Positions 8,244 through 15,451 of a stretch of DNA of 64,000 nucleotides are shown here, piece after piece (the stretch's first letter is position 1; every line of letters begins with the position of its first letter). The translations under genes were made by a program, and so were the position numbers. Source of the DNA: Haloferax prahovense DSM 18310 (GTDB lineage Archaea > Halobacteriota > Halobacteria > Halobacteriales > Haloferacaceae); assembly GCF_000336815.1 (NCBI RefSeq), contig NZ_AOLG01000054.1, positions 45,394 to 109,393 of the forward strand, read 5' to 3'. The notes under the pieces are model-generated. The model ran no database searches. It had not been told where the DNA came from and saw nothing but the letters and a program-made list of their open reading frames with translations.

Positions 8244-9002
8244 ATGAGCCAACACAGGGCAACGATTGGTGGGACAATCGGGGGCATGGCACGACGGGCG
8301 AACCCGGCGTTCGCGGGCGGCATCGTCACCGTCTCGGTGGTCGCGCTCGCGTACGCGGTCACGGTTGGGTCGCTCCAGCAACACACGTTCGTCCACGTCA
8401 TGGCGGGGTTGCTCTGGACGGGCACCGACCTGTTCATGGGGGCGATTCTCGGGCCGGTCATCGGCGGGTTGACCGACGAACAGAGCGCCGCGGTGTTCGA
8501 GCGCCTCACGCCGAAGACCTCGTTTTTCCTCCCGTCGATGGCGCTCGTCACCATCGCGGGCGGCATCACGCTCGCCCAGCGACTCGGTGTGTTTCCCCAC
8601 GCCGAGCCGTGGCTCGCGCTGTTCACCGCCGCGAACCTGATTCCGGTTCTCCTCCTGCTCGGACGCCGGCTGAACGCGTGGCGCGACCGACGCTGGCAGG
8701 TCGTCTTCGCCGTCGCCACCATCGGGTCGCTCGCGTGGGTCGCGACCACCGTCGGCGACTTCCAGATGACGACCCCGGCCATCGTCGTCGCGCTCGTCAT
8801 CGTCACTCTCCTCTCGGTGCAGGGCTTCGGCTTCTTGATGCCCGGCGAGATACGGATGTACTTCGAGATGACCTCCGAGGACCCGGACCCCGGCGTCATC
8901 TCGGCCATCGGAAAACAGAACGCCATGCTCGGCGGCGTGCAGGGGCTGTTCCAACTCGTCCTCATCGCCGACATGGTGTACCTCCGCTACGGCGGGTTCT
9001 GA
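8244..9002 (+). CDS. Multi-pass membrane protein, CopD/DUF2269-like
   Basis: 252 aa, with six to seven hydrophobic segments. The HTFVHVMAGLLWTGTDLFMG motif resembles the histidine-containing helix of CopD/DUF2269 membrane proteins, and the C-terminal FEMTSEDPDPGVISAIGKQN loop looks conserved. Function is unknown. ATG 8244 is chosen over 8130 because of the TATA-like box and because upstream residues look untranslated; ATG 8286 is another option. It is divergent from the DUF2178-like gene. Confidence 0.65.
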   Translation: MSQHRATIGGTIGGMARRANPAFAGGIVTVSVVALAYAVTVGSLQQHTFVHVMAGLLWTGTDLFMGAILGPVIGGLTDEQSAAVFERLTPKTSFFLPSMALVTIAGGITLAQRLGVFPHAEPWLALFTAANLIPVLLLLGRRLNAWRDRRWQVVFAVATIGSLAWVATTVGDFQMTTPAIVVALVIVTLLSVQGFGFLMPGEIRMYFEMTSEDPDPGVISAIGKQNAMLGGVQGLFQLVLIADMVYLRYGGF

Positions 9003-9014
9003 GCCGAAACGAGG

Positions 9015-9632
9015 TCAGTCGGTCCGGCGGAACACGCGGAGGGTGTCGCGGTCGCCGCGCTCGCAGGCGACCTGTTCGAAGTCGAACGGCGCGAACACGG
9101 CCTCCCAATCGCGGTAGTAGAGAGGGAAGTCGTACTCGTCGTCGTTGACGCCGCGGTCCTCGGGCGGGACCGACTGGTCGCCCTCGTTTTCGACGGTGAC
9201 GAAGTAGTCGCTCGCGCTCCGGGCGAGCGCCTCGAACACCCACGCGTCGTCGGGGTGGATGTGCTGGAGCGTCTCGATGGAGTAGACGGCGTCGAACTGG
9301 CCCGGGGAGAACTCCTCGGCGACCTCCTCGATGGCGGCGGCGTGGAACGTCCCGCAGTCGGCGAGGTCGGGATAGGCGTCGGCCATCACCTCGAAGCAGT
9401 CGGGGTTGATGTCGACGCCGTGGAGGTTCTCGAAGCCGTGTTCGCGGAGGTGCGAGAGGTGCCGACCGGGACCGCAACCGAGTTCGAGAATCGACGCCGA
9501 GGGGTCGAGACGCTCCTCGAAGACGCGCCGAATCGACTCGCTCGTCTCGTTCGGTCCGTAGTACGCGTAGTACTCCGGCGAGAACTCTCCCGACCGATTC
9601 GCCCACTTCCGACGAACGTCGTTAGCATCCAC
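9015..9632 (-). CDS. SAM-dependent class I methyltransferase
   Basis: 205 aa. Motif I (LELGCGPGRHLSHL, near residue 50) and the acidic strand end (LHGVDINPDCFEVM) bind S-adenosylmethionine. The motif-IV region reads FDAVYSIETLQHI. The substrate cannot be told. It is convergent with the membrane gene ending at 9002. Confidence 0.88.
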   Translation of the reverse strand: MDANDVRRKWANRSGEFSPEYYAYYGPNETSESIRRVFEERLDPSASILELGCGPGRHLSHLREHGFENLHGVDINPDCFEVMADAYPDLADCGTFHAAAIEEVAEEFSPGQFDAVYSIETLQHIHPDDAWVFEALARSASDYFVTVENEGDQSVPPEDRGVNDDEYDFPLYYRDWEAVFAPFDFEQVACERGDRDTLRVFRRTD

Positions 9633-9852
9633 GGTGTCGGAGACCGTCCGGCCACGCGTAAAGCCTCGTCGGCCGCGACCGACCGGGGCCGACGGGGAGA
9701 ACTGCCGATACCACAGATTGTCGAGGAATCACCGCCGAACCACTAGGCGAGCGCGGGTAGAACCGACACACCAGAACATTCGTCTACAAATACCGATGAT
9801 TCAGAAACATATTCAATAAAATAACCCCCGTGACAACACGACCCTCACAAGT

Positions 9853-9864
9853 CTTATCCGTAAA
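9853..9864 (+). promoter_or_regulatory. TATA-like box for the cold-shock gene
   Basis: CTTATCCGTAAA lies 22-33 bases before ATG 9886, consistent with a leaderless or short-leader transcript. The 250-base gap upstream (9633-9885) is otherwise an AT-rich stretch with no gene visible. Confidence 0.5.
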
Positions 9865-9885
9865 GGGCGTGTGTGTTCAAAAGCA

Positions 9886-10080
9886 ATGGCGAAAGGAAAC
9901 GTTGATTTCTTCAACGACACTGGCGGCTACGGTTTCATTTCGACGGACGATGCTGACGACGACGTGTTCTTCCACATGGAAGACATCGGCGGCCCGGACC
10001 TCGAAGAAGGCACGGATGTTGAGTTCGACATCGAGCAGGCCCCCAAGGGCCCGCGCGCGACGAACCTCACGCGCCTTTAA
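9886..10080 (+). CDS. CspA-type cold-shock protein
   Basis: 64 aa, a single cold-shock domain. RNP1-like GGYGFIST and RNP2-like DVFFHMEDI are both present, so it should bind single-stranded RNA or DNA as a chaperone. It is very acidic, as in haloarchaea. ATG 9886 gives the family's standard N-terminus (MAKGNVDFF). It is monocistronic, with a GC hairpin just after the stop. Confidence 0.95.
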   Translation: MAKGNVDFFNDTGGYGFISTDDADDDVFFHMEDIGGPDLEEGTDVEFDIEQAPKGPRATNLTRL

Positions 10081-10093
10081 ACTAATTTAGTAC

Positions 10094-10108
10094 GCCGCGT
10101 TTCGCGGC
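10094..10108 (+). terminator. GC hairpin after the cold-shock gene
   Basis: GCCGCG and CGCGGC flank a TTT loop, 14 bases after the stop. No strong T-run follows, so it may stabilise the 3' end of the mRNA rather than terminate. Confidence 0.4.
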
Positions 10109-10199
10109 AGAACGATAACTCACATTTTGCGTATATTCGACCGGCGAGCGACGCGTTCGCGGCCGGTCGTCCACGCGAGCTACGACACGAACGACTGAC

Positions 10200-12506
10200 T
10201 CAGAGCGTGTCGGCCGCACGGGCCTGCTCCGAGCGACGGCGCGCCTGTTCGAGTCGCCGGTCGGTCGCCCGAGAGAGCGACCCCGGAAGCTCCCCGCGCG
10301 CCTCGGCTAACCGCTCAGCCACGCGTTCGAGCCGCGACGCGACGGTGTCGAGGCTCTCGTCCGCCCGGCCGCGCTCGCCGGCTTCGGCGCGTTCTGCGGC
10401 CCGGTTCGCGGCCTCGGCGACCGATTCGAGCGCCTGCGCCAGCCCGCGGACCGCGTTCGCCTGTCCGTCGCTCGTCGCCGTTTGGGTCGCGCCGTTCGAG
10501 GTGGCCGTGCTCGACGAGTCGCCCGAAGTACCCGAGTCGTCCGAGTCGTCCGAGTTGTCGTTGTCGCCGCCGTCTCTCTCGTCGACCGCCGCGACCGCCG
10601 CGGCCGTCTCGGCGGCGATGTCGGCGAGGAAGGTCGCGAGCGACGCCTTCCCCGTTCGCGGCTCGTCGATTCGGACGCTCGGAATCGACGCCGGCGCGGA
10701 CCCGGAGTCAGACTCGGAGTCGTCGCCCGCGGCGCTCGCGCTCGGGTCGGGGTTCACGCGGAACGCGCCGATTTCGTCGTCGCTGTCGCGGACTTCGACG
10801 GTGTACGCGCCGCCGCGGTGGACGTAGACGGCGTCCGGCCCGGACAGCGGCGCGTCGTACAGTCGCCCGGCGAAGTCGTCTTCGAGCGCGAGCGCCGTCA
10901 GGTCGCGGTCCGTCCCGTCGGCGTCCACCTCGACCTTCGTCGCGGACTCCCGCGCGACGAGCGGGATTTCGCCGTCCACGCCGGCCGTGGTGAGCGTCTC
11001 GGCGTCGCCGGACGACGAGTCCGTCTCCGACGCGGACTCCGACCCGGACCCCGCGTCGCCGACCCGGACCGTCTCGCTGTGGGGTGCCGAGCCTGCGCCG
11101 TTCACCGTGAGCCGATGCTCGCCCGCGGGGACATCCCGGAGGACGCCGAGACCGCCGAACGTCGGCGCGGCCTCCGGGTCACTCTCCAAGAGAAGGACGG
11201 ACTCGACGCCCGATTCGCGGGTCGTCACGCCCTCGCCGTCCGGCGCGTCTGCGTCGGTGACGGCCTCCGTCACCCGGACGAAAAGCGTGTTGAGCGCCGA
11301 GGGCTCGTCGACGACGTCGTACCGCTCGGCGAGGGCGCTCCGGTGGGTCGGGTCGGTGATGTCCGCCGCGGGGTCGGCGTAGCGCGGCTGGCTCCACGGC
11401 GTGCTCGTCGTCGTGAGGTGGCTCGCAATCGCGTCCTCGACGAAGCCGGGGACCGCGAACTCGAAGCTCAGTTGCGGCCCGGTGAACTCGGTGATGTGCT
11501 CGACCTCGCCCGCCGGGACGAGCGCGTACTCGATGTCGGCGTCCGTGTCCGCGTCGCGGTCGTCGTCTGCCGTCTCGGGCCCGAACACCAGTCCCGTCGA
11601 CCGCGCCGGGAGGTCCGTCGGCGGCGACGACAGCGCGTCGAACGACCGCACCGTGAGCGCCTCGCTGACGAGAGAGTCGCGGGTGACCGACGGGAGTCGC
11701 TCGTCTTCGTACACCGGCGCGCCGTCGAGTTCCGGAACGACGTAGGGGAGGCGCGCGCCCTCATCCCGCGGGAGGCCGTAGGCGATAGGTATCTCCGCGG
11801 CGTCCTCGATGCGGTCGAACGCCCGGTTGGTGATGTCCGCGAACGTCCCGCCCGCCGGGAGCCGCTGGAACCGGTCGGCGCGGTCGTTGAGCGACAGCGC
11901 GCTGGAGTGCGACCCGAGTTCGGAGAGCACCCGCGGCGGACGCGCGGGGTCCGGGTCGAGGAACTCGTTGTTCGGGACCGACCGCGAGTGCGAACTCGCG
12001 ACGTACAGTTGGGGGACCGGCTCGTCGTCCGCCGTGTCGACGAAGACGTGCAGCACCTCCCAGTCGTGCCAGTGGAAGTTCGTCGTGAACTGGTCGAACA
12101 CCGAGTAGAACCAGTACTGCACGGCCGTCAGCGACGAGTCCTCGTATCGGACCACGTTGTAGAACACCGTCGGCTCCGGCGCTCGCTCGTCCGTTTCCCC
12201 CTGTGTCGCGTGGTAGCCGTCGAAGGCGTCGAAGCCGTCGACGACCGTCTCGCCGTCCCGGTCGCTCGCGTACGACCGCGGGTCCGTCGGGAACCACGTC
12301 TCGTCGGCGTCGAAGTAGAGCGTCGGCGCGAACCGCGCGGCGAGGCCGCGGGCGACCTCGGCGTCGACGCTGGCGGTCGGGGCGGCGGTGCTGGCGGTCT
12401 CGGTCGAGTCGCCGCCGAGGGCCGAACACCCGGCGAGCGACCCGAGACCGGCGCTCCCGAGCGCGGCGAGGAACGCCCGTCGGTCGAACGCGGGTCGGTC
12501 CGTCAT
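10200..12506 (-). CDS. Large Tat lipoprotein with HDWE motif (NPP1/Vps62-like), unknown role
   Basis: 768 aa. It starts with a Tat signal (DRRAFLAALG) and lipobox LAGC (Cys 27), so it should be exported folded and lipid-anchored. Residues 50-200 contain FAPTLYFDADETWFPTDP, VQYWFYSVFD and WHDWEVLHVFVD, recalling the NPP1 and Vps62 folds, which share an HDWE or DWE signature. A central region has DxDxD-rich segments and a Ser/Asp-rich linker around residues 480-510. The last 120 residues are Ala/Arg/Glu-rich and probably helical (RAAERAEAGERGRADESLD). The natural substrate is unknown. It is monocistronic, with strong codon bias like its neighbours. Confidence 0.75.
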   Translation of the reverse strand: MTDRPAFDRRAFLAALGSAGLGSLAGCSALGGDSTETASTAAPTASVDAEVARGLAARFAPTLYFDADETWFPTDPRSYASDRDGETVVDGFDAFDGYHATQGETDERAPEPTVFYNVVRYEDSSLTAVQYWFYSVFDQFTTNFHWHDWEVLHVFVDTADDEPVPQLYVASSHSRSVPNNEFLDPDPARPPRVLSELGSHSSALSLNDRADRFQRLPAGGTFADITNRAFDRIEDAAEIPIAYGLPRDEGARLPYVVPELDGAPVYEDERLPSVTRDSLVSEALTVRSFDALSSPPTDLPARSTGLVFGPETADDDRDADTDADIEYALVPAGEVEHITEFTGPQLSFEFAVPGFVEDAIASHLTTTSTPWSQPRYADPAADITDPTHRSALAERYDVVDEPSALNTLFVRVTEAVTDADAPDGEGVTTRESGVESVLLLESDPEAAPTFGGLGVLRDVPAGEHRLTVNGAGSAPHSETVRVGDAGSGSESASETDSSSGDAETLTTAGVDGEIPLVARESATKVEVDADGTDRDLTALALEDDFAGRLYDAPLSGPDAVYVHRGGAYTVEVRDSDDEIGAFRVNPDPSASAAGDDSESDSGSAPASIPSVRIDEPRTGKASLATFLADIAAETAAAVAAVDERDGGDNDNSDDSDDSGTSGDSSSTATSNGATQTATSDGQANAVRGLAQALESVAEAANRAAERAEAGERGRADESLDTVASRLERVAERLAEARGELPGSLSRATDRRLEQARRRSEQARAADTL

Positions 12507-12611
12507 CTGTCTATGTGGTGGAGTCGAGGACGGAACAAATCTCTTGTGTCGTCCGGTGACGGCGGGTGCGGGGCCGGTCGGCGGGGCCGTCGGTGTGGCG
12601 TGGCTGACCGC

Positions 12612-13853
12612 TCAGAACTCGCCGTTGATGATGTCGGCGACGTGCTGGCGGTCGAACAGCTGTTCTTCCTCGGGAATTTCGGGGTATGGGCCGCCGTCCG
12701 AGGTCGGCCACGCGCCGAACTCCTCGGGATGGAACTGCTTGGCGCTCATCTCCAGTTGGAAGAGGTTGAGGATCGGACCCTGATACCGCGCGCCCTGCGG
12801 GTAGACGCGGCCGTTCTGGACCGCCGAAATCTCCGCGGCGACGGGGTCGTCTTCGAGCGTCGCCCGGAGGTCGTTCATGCTGACGTTCGGCTGCATCCCG
12901 CTCAGGAAGAGGATGACGTCGGGGTCGGCCTCCAACAGCGCCTCGAAGTCGACGTTCGAGCCGGACTCGATAGCGCCTTCGAACGCGTCGCGGGGCGCGA
13001 GCGGCCGGATGTGGGAGGTCATAAAGCCGGGGTTGCCGACCGTGTACGCCCAGATCTGCTTTTCGATGTCGGCCGCGGTGAGAAGCACCACGCTCGGCCG
13101 CTCGTCTTCCGGCGGCAGACCCGCCTCGATGGTGGCGAGCAGGTCGTCGTGAACGGCCGCGAGCGCCTCGTATCGCTCCTCTTCGTTGAGCACCTGCGCG
13201 ACCTTCTCGAACTGCTCCCACAGCGTGTAGTACTCGTAGTCGCCGGTCCACTCGTCGGTCGGCGACGCGTGACGACCGCTCAGCGAGTTCCCGAACCACG
13301 GCGAGATGTTGTCGTCGACCTCCTCGATGTCGTCCATGTCCCACTGTTCGAGCTGGACGACCCACGCGGGGTCGGCCAGATGCACGTCGCTGTCGAGTTC
13401 GTAGAGCTTCTCCTTACTCGTCTCCCACGAGGGGTACAGGTCCGCCCAGTCGACCTCGACGCCCGGGAGCCGCGCCGTGAACTGCTTCCACGTCGTGTCG
13501 TAGTACGCCGGCCCGTTGACCGCGTTCACGTCGTCGCCGCGGCCGAGCGCGAACGCCATCCCCGCGTGGTGGGTCAGCCGCGTGAAGATGCTCTGGGGCG
13601 GCTCGTCGAACTCGACGGTGCCGACCGGCGACATCGTCACCGAGTACGAACTGTCCTCGGGCGTCTCGGTCTCCGTTTCCGTTGCCGTCTCGGTCGCGGT
13701 CTCGGTCGTCGATTCGGTCTCGGCGTCCGTCGTCGACTCCGAACCGCCCTCTCCGGTACAGCCGGCGAGCAGCCCGCCGCCGACGGCCGCGCCGCCGTAC
13801 TTCACGTAGTCGCGCCGCGTCAGTCCCTTCCGTGGCGTCTCGTCGCGCTCCAT
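12612..13853 (-). CDS. ABC transporter substrate-binding lipoprotein, probable iron/siderophore
   Basis: 413 aa. A Tat signal (TRRDYVKYGG) and lipobox LAGC (near Cys 32) are followed by a Thr/Glu-rich linker and a FepB/BtuF-like domain (residues 75-400). Its lobes include GTVEFDEPPQSIFT, a HLADPAWVVQLEQWD region and EALLEADPDVILFLSG. It should deliver Fe(III)-siderophore or a similar chelate to a permease and ATPase that are not in this window. Iron control is supported by a perfect palindrome five bases upstream of the ATG. ATG 13853 precedes the Tat motif directly. Confidence 0.85.
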   Translation of the reverse strand: MERDETPRKGLTRRDYVKYGGAAVGGGLLAGCTGEGGSESTTDAETESTTETATETATETETETPEDSSYSVTMSPVGTVEFDEPPQSIFTRLTHHAGMAFALGRGDDVNAVNGPAYYDTTWKQFTARLPGVEVDWADLYPSWETSKEKLYELDSDVHLADPAWVVQLEQWDMDDIEEVDDNISPWFGNSLSGRHASPTDEWTGDYEYYTLWEQFEKVAQVLNEEERYEALAAVHDDLLATIEAGLPPEDERPSVVLLTAADIEKQIWAYTVGNPGFMTSHIRPLAPRDAFEGAIESGSNVDFEALLEADPDVILFLSGMQPNVSMNDLRATLEDDPVAAEISAVQNGRVYPQGARYQGPILNLFQLEMSAKQFHPEEFGAWPTSDGGPYPEIPEEEQLFDRQHVADIINGEF

Positions 13854-13857
13854 AGTT

Positions 13858-13875
13858 TTTTAGGCCAGCCTAAAA
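13858..13875. promoter_or_regulatory. Iron box (DtxR/Idr-type operator) of the substrate-binding gene
   Basis: TTTTAGGC and GCCTAAAA flank CA, a perfect palindrome of the DtxR/SirR/Idr class (TTAGG...CCTAA). It spans -5 to -22 relative to the ATG, downstream of an AT-rich TATA-like stretch at about 13876-13885. Repressor bound here would block transcription when iron is sufficient. Confidence 0.82.
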
Positions 13876-14040
13876 TAGATAATTGCTTCGGTTCTCGGAC
13901 GACAGCGGGGCCGTCACGAGCGCGAGCAGCGCCTCGCCGGCTCGGCCGTGCGTCGGCTCTGACAGGAAACTGCGGGCGCCGGCCTCGCGTCGCCGCTTGG
14001 TGCGATTGGACTGCCTCCGGCCGTTCGGCCGATTCCGTGC

Positions 14041-14100
14041 TCACCTTGGGTCTGTCGGCGACGAGGCGGCGGCCGAGCCGTCGGTACCGCTCGCCCTCAT
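14041..14100 (-). CDS. Possible 19-codon leader ORF under the second iron box
   Basis: ATG 14100 opens 19 codons ending in TGA (MRASGTDGSAAASSPTDPR). It sits four bases below the second iron box, the same geometry as the substrate-binding gene and its box. It could be a small iron-regulated peptide, a leader or chance. No other frame here looks coding. Confidence 0.25.
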   Translation of the reverse strand: MRASGTDGSAAASSPTDPR

Positions 14101-14103
14101 TTG

Positions 14104-14120
14104 TTTTAGGTTGGCCTAAA
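14104..14120. promoter_or_regulatory. Second iron box, without an obvious gene
   Basis: TTTAGG and CCTAAA flank TTGG at 14105-14120, the same 6-4-6 layout as the box at 13858. It lies about 250 bases upstream of the substrate-binding gene. No convincing gene begins beside it on either strand apart from a 19-codon ORF. It may provide a distal promoter, a second repressor site or the relic of a lost gene. Confidence 0.7.
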
Positions 14121-14252
14121 CTATTGAAGGTTTTCGGTTTGGTGGCGGGGGTGTGTCGCGTTCGACGTATTGATGAGCGAATTGCGGGCGGGACTGTGAT
14201 TCTCCTAACAGAACCTCCTGTTTCATCTAGTAAGAGAGGACGTGCGGAGTGG

Positions 14253-14299
14253 CGGCTCAGATTCGAACTTCCCTCGCTGTCGCTCGGGCGTTCGAATCT
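14253..14299. repeat. tRNA T-arm-like hairpin repeat, copy 1
   Basis: Sixteen bases (14253-14268) are identical to the T-arm segment of the neighbouring tRNA-Pro. AGATTCGAA at 14259-14267 pairs with TTCGAATCT at 14291-14299 to form a hairpin. No complete tRNA is present. Confidence 0.65.
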
Positions 14300-14383
14300 T
14301 CGGTCGCCCAGACAGCCGTTTCGGGGGGACTCGCACACGCTACGCGGTGCTCGTTGGCGTTGAAAGGGGTAGAAATGGGCCGC

Positions 14384-14407
14384 TGTGACTCGCTGGCGCT
14401 CGTCACA
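14384..14407. repeat. Small inverted repeat
   Basis: TGTGAC (14384-14389) pairs with GTCACA (14402-14407) around a CTCGCTGGCGCT-like loop. It lies between the two T-arm-like hairpins and shares the Ser-codon-like CTCGCTGxCGCTCG phrasing of the region. Confidence 0.4.
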
Positions 14408-14434
14408 AGCACCCGCTCACTTCGTTCGCGAGTA

Positions 14435-14488
14435 CGGCTCAGATTCGAACCACGGTCACTCACTTCGTTCGTTCCCTGATTCGAATCT
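14435..14488. repeat. tRNA T-arm-like hairpin repeat, copy 2
   Basis: The same 16 bases as copy 1 occur at 14435-14450, and AGATTCGAA (14441-14449) pairs with TTCGAATCT (14480-14488). The loop differs from copy 1. Together with the tRNA there are three copies of the segment within 330 bases. Confidence 0.65.
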
Positions 14489-14508
14489 TCGCCGGGTGAA
14501 ACCTCCCA

Positions 14509-14552
14509 CACCTTTCAGACCACTCGCTGTCGCTCGTGGGTCGTGAAAGGTG
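14509..14552. repeat. Inverted repeat downstream of tRNA-Pro
   Basis: CACCTTTCA (14509-14517) pairs perfectly with TGAAAGGTG (14544-14552). It lies ten bases beyond the 3' end of the tRNA on the minus strand and could act in 3'-end formation or belong to the repeat cluster. Confidence 0.5.
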
Positions 14553-14561
14553 GGGAGAATA

Positions 14562-14634
14562 TGGGCCGGCTCAGATTCGAACTGAGGTTACGGCCACCCG
14601 AAGGCCGAAGGATACCAAGCTACCCCACCGGCCC
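14562..14634 (-). tRNA. tRNA-Pro (anticodon CGG)
   Basis: The minus strand folds as a cloverleaf of 73 bases. The acceptor stem GGGCCGG pairs with CCGGCCC, with discriminator A. The anticodon stem CGGCC/GGCCG encloses TTCGGGT, giving anticodon CGG (reads CCG), and G37 follows as in proline tRNAs. The T stem CTCAG/CTGAG encloses TTCGAAT. The D stem is imperfect. CCA is not encoded and no intron is seen. trmY, which acts on tRNA position 54, lies just upstream on the same strand. Confidence 0.92.
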
Positions 14635-14718
14635 GCATTTTGAGGCAAGCCACCGTCGCGTTTAACAGTTGTGATTGCGGGCCACCGTCAGACGGCGTGA
14701 CACACCGTCGACCCCGCC

Positions 14719-15315
14719 TCAGTACCGCGAATAGCCCGCGGTGTCGAGGTAGTTGTGCGCGACCGTAATCGAGTGGTCGGCGTGAAGAATCTCGGGACCG
14801 AGTCGGACCCGCTCGTCGGCGGCGGCCGCCAGCAACTCGGCTTCCTCGTCGGTGAAGTCGTGGTGGTCCGAGAGGACGAAAAGCGGGTTCTCGGGCGGTT
14901 CGACCTGAACCACGGGGTCGCCGTCCTCGTGGAGTTCGACCACCGTCGCGTCGCGGGCGGCCTCCTCCAGCGTCGTCTCGAAACCCACCCGGCGGATGGA
15001 GACCCCCGGCGACGACTCGGCGGGCATGTGGCCGATTGCCTCCTCGCGTTTCTCCAGCGCCTTGCGAATCAGGGCGGCGGTGGAGCGCTCGTCGGGGTTG
15101 AGCCGACGGAGTTCCGAGCCTTCGAAGCGGATGGTGTACTCGTCGCCGAGGACGAGATGAACCCGAACGTCCTCGCGGATGTCGTGCGAGAGGAAGAACG
15201 CGGAGTTGACACAGCGACAGAGCACGTCGAGTCGGCCGGCCCCGCCGGCGATGTCGTCGAGCGAGAAGTCGGGCGTCGTCGGCGCGTCGTGGCCGATGAC
15301 GATGAATTGGCGCAT
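14719..15315 (-). CDS. trmY: tRNA (pseudouridine54-N1)-methyltransferase TrmY
   Basis: 198 aa, the family's usual length. The N-terminus [17 protein letters not shown], the middle [19 protein letters not shown] and the C-terminal [13 protein letters not shown] with its Ser/Asp loop are TrmY (SPOUT) signatures. It methylates N1 of pseudouridine 54 in archaeal tRNA, using SAM bound at the trefoil knot near the C-terminus. Pus10, which makes the pseudouridine, is encoded at 27055-28338. ATG 15315 gives the conserved start. Confidence 0.92.
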   Translation of the reverse strand: MRQFIVIGHDAPTTPDFSLDDIAGGAGRLDVLCRCVNSAFFLSHDIREDVRVHLVLGDEYTIRFEGSELRRLNPDERSTAALIRKALEKREEAIGHMPAESSPGVSIRRVGFETTLEEAARDATVVELHEDGDPVVQVEPPENPLFVLSDHHDFTDEEAELLAAAADERVRLGPEILHADHSITVAHNYLDTAGYSRY

Positions 15316-15451
15316 GACTCCGATTCGGCGCGTGGGAACCTTATCGCTGTTCACTCGGGCGGGCGAGCGGACGGGTCGGAGCGACGCCAGCAGTGGGCGC
15401 GAATCTCCCCGACCGCGCACGTCATATCCGCCGGACGCTTACCGCAGGTAA

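Noticed and set aside
13883-14119. Plus-strand gene between the iron boxes
   Set aside because: 78 codons of basic, non-haloarchaeal composition, and no TATA-like box correctly spaced; it spans the second iron box.
10482-14363. Very long plus-strand open frame (about 1293 codons)
   Set aside because: It lies opposite two clear lipoprotein genes; the product is Arg/Val-rich and lacks acidic haloarchaeal character. It is a shadow caused by high GC.
14253-14488. Two further tRNA genes
   Set aside because: Only T-arm-like segments are present; no acceptor, D-arm or anticodon stem can be folded around them.
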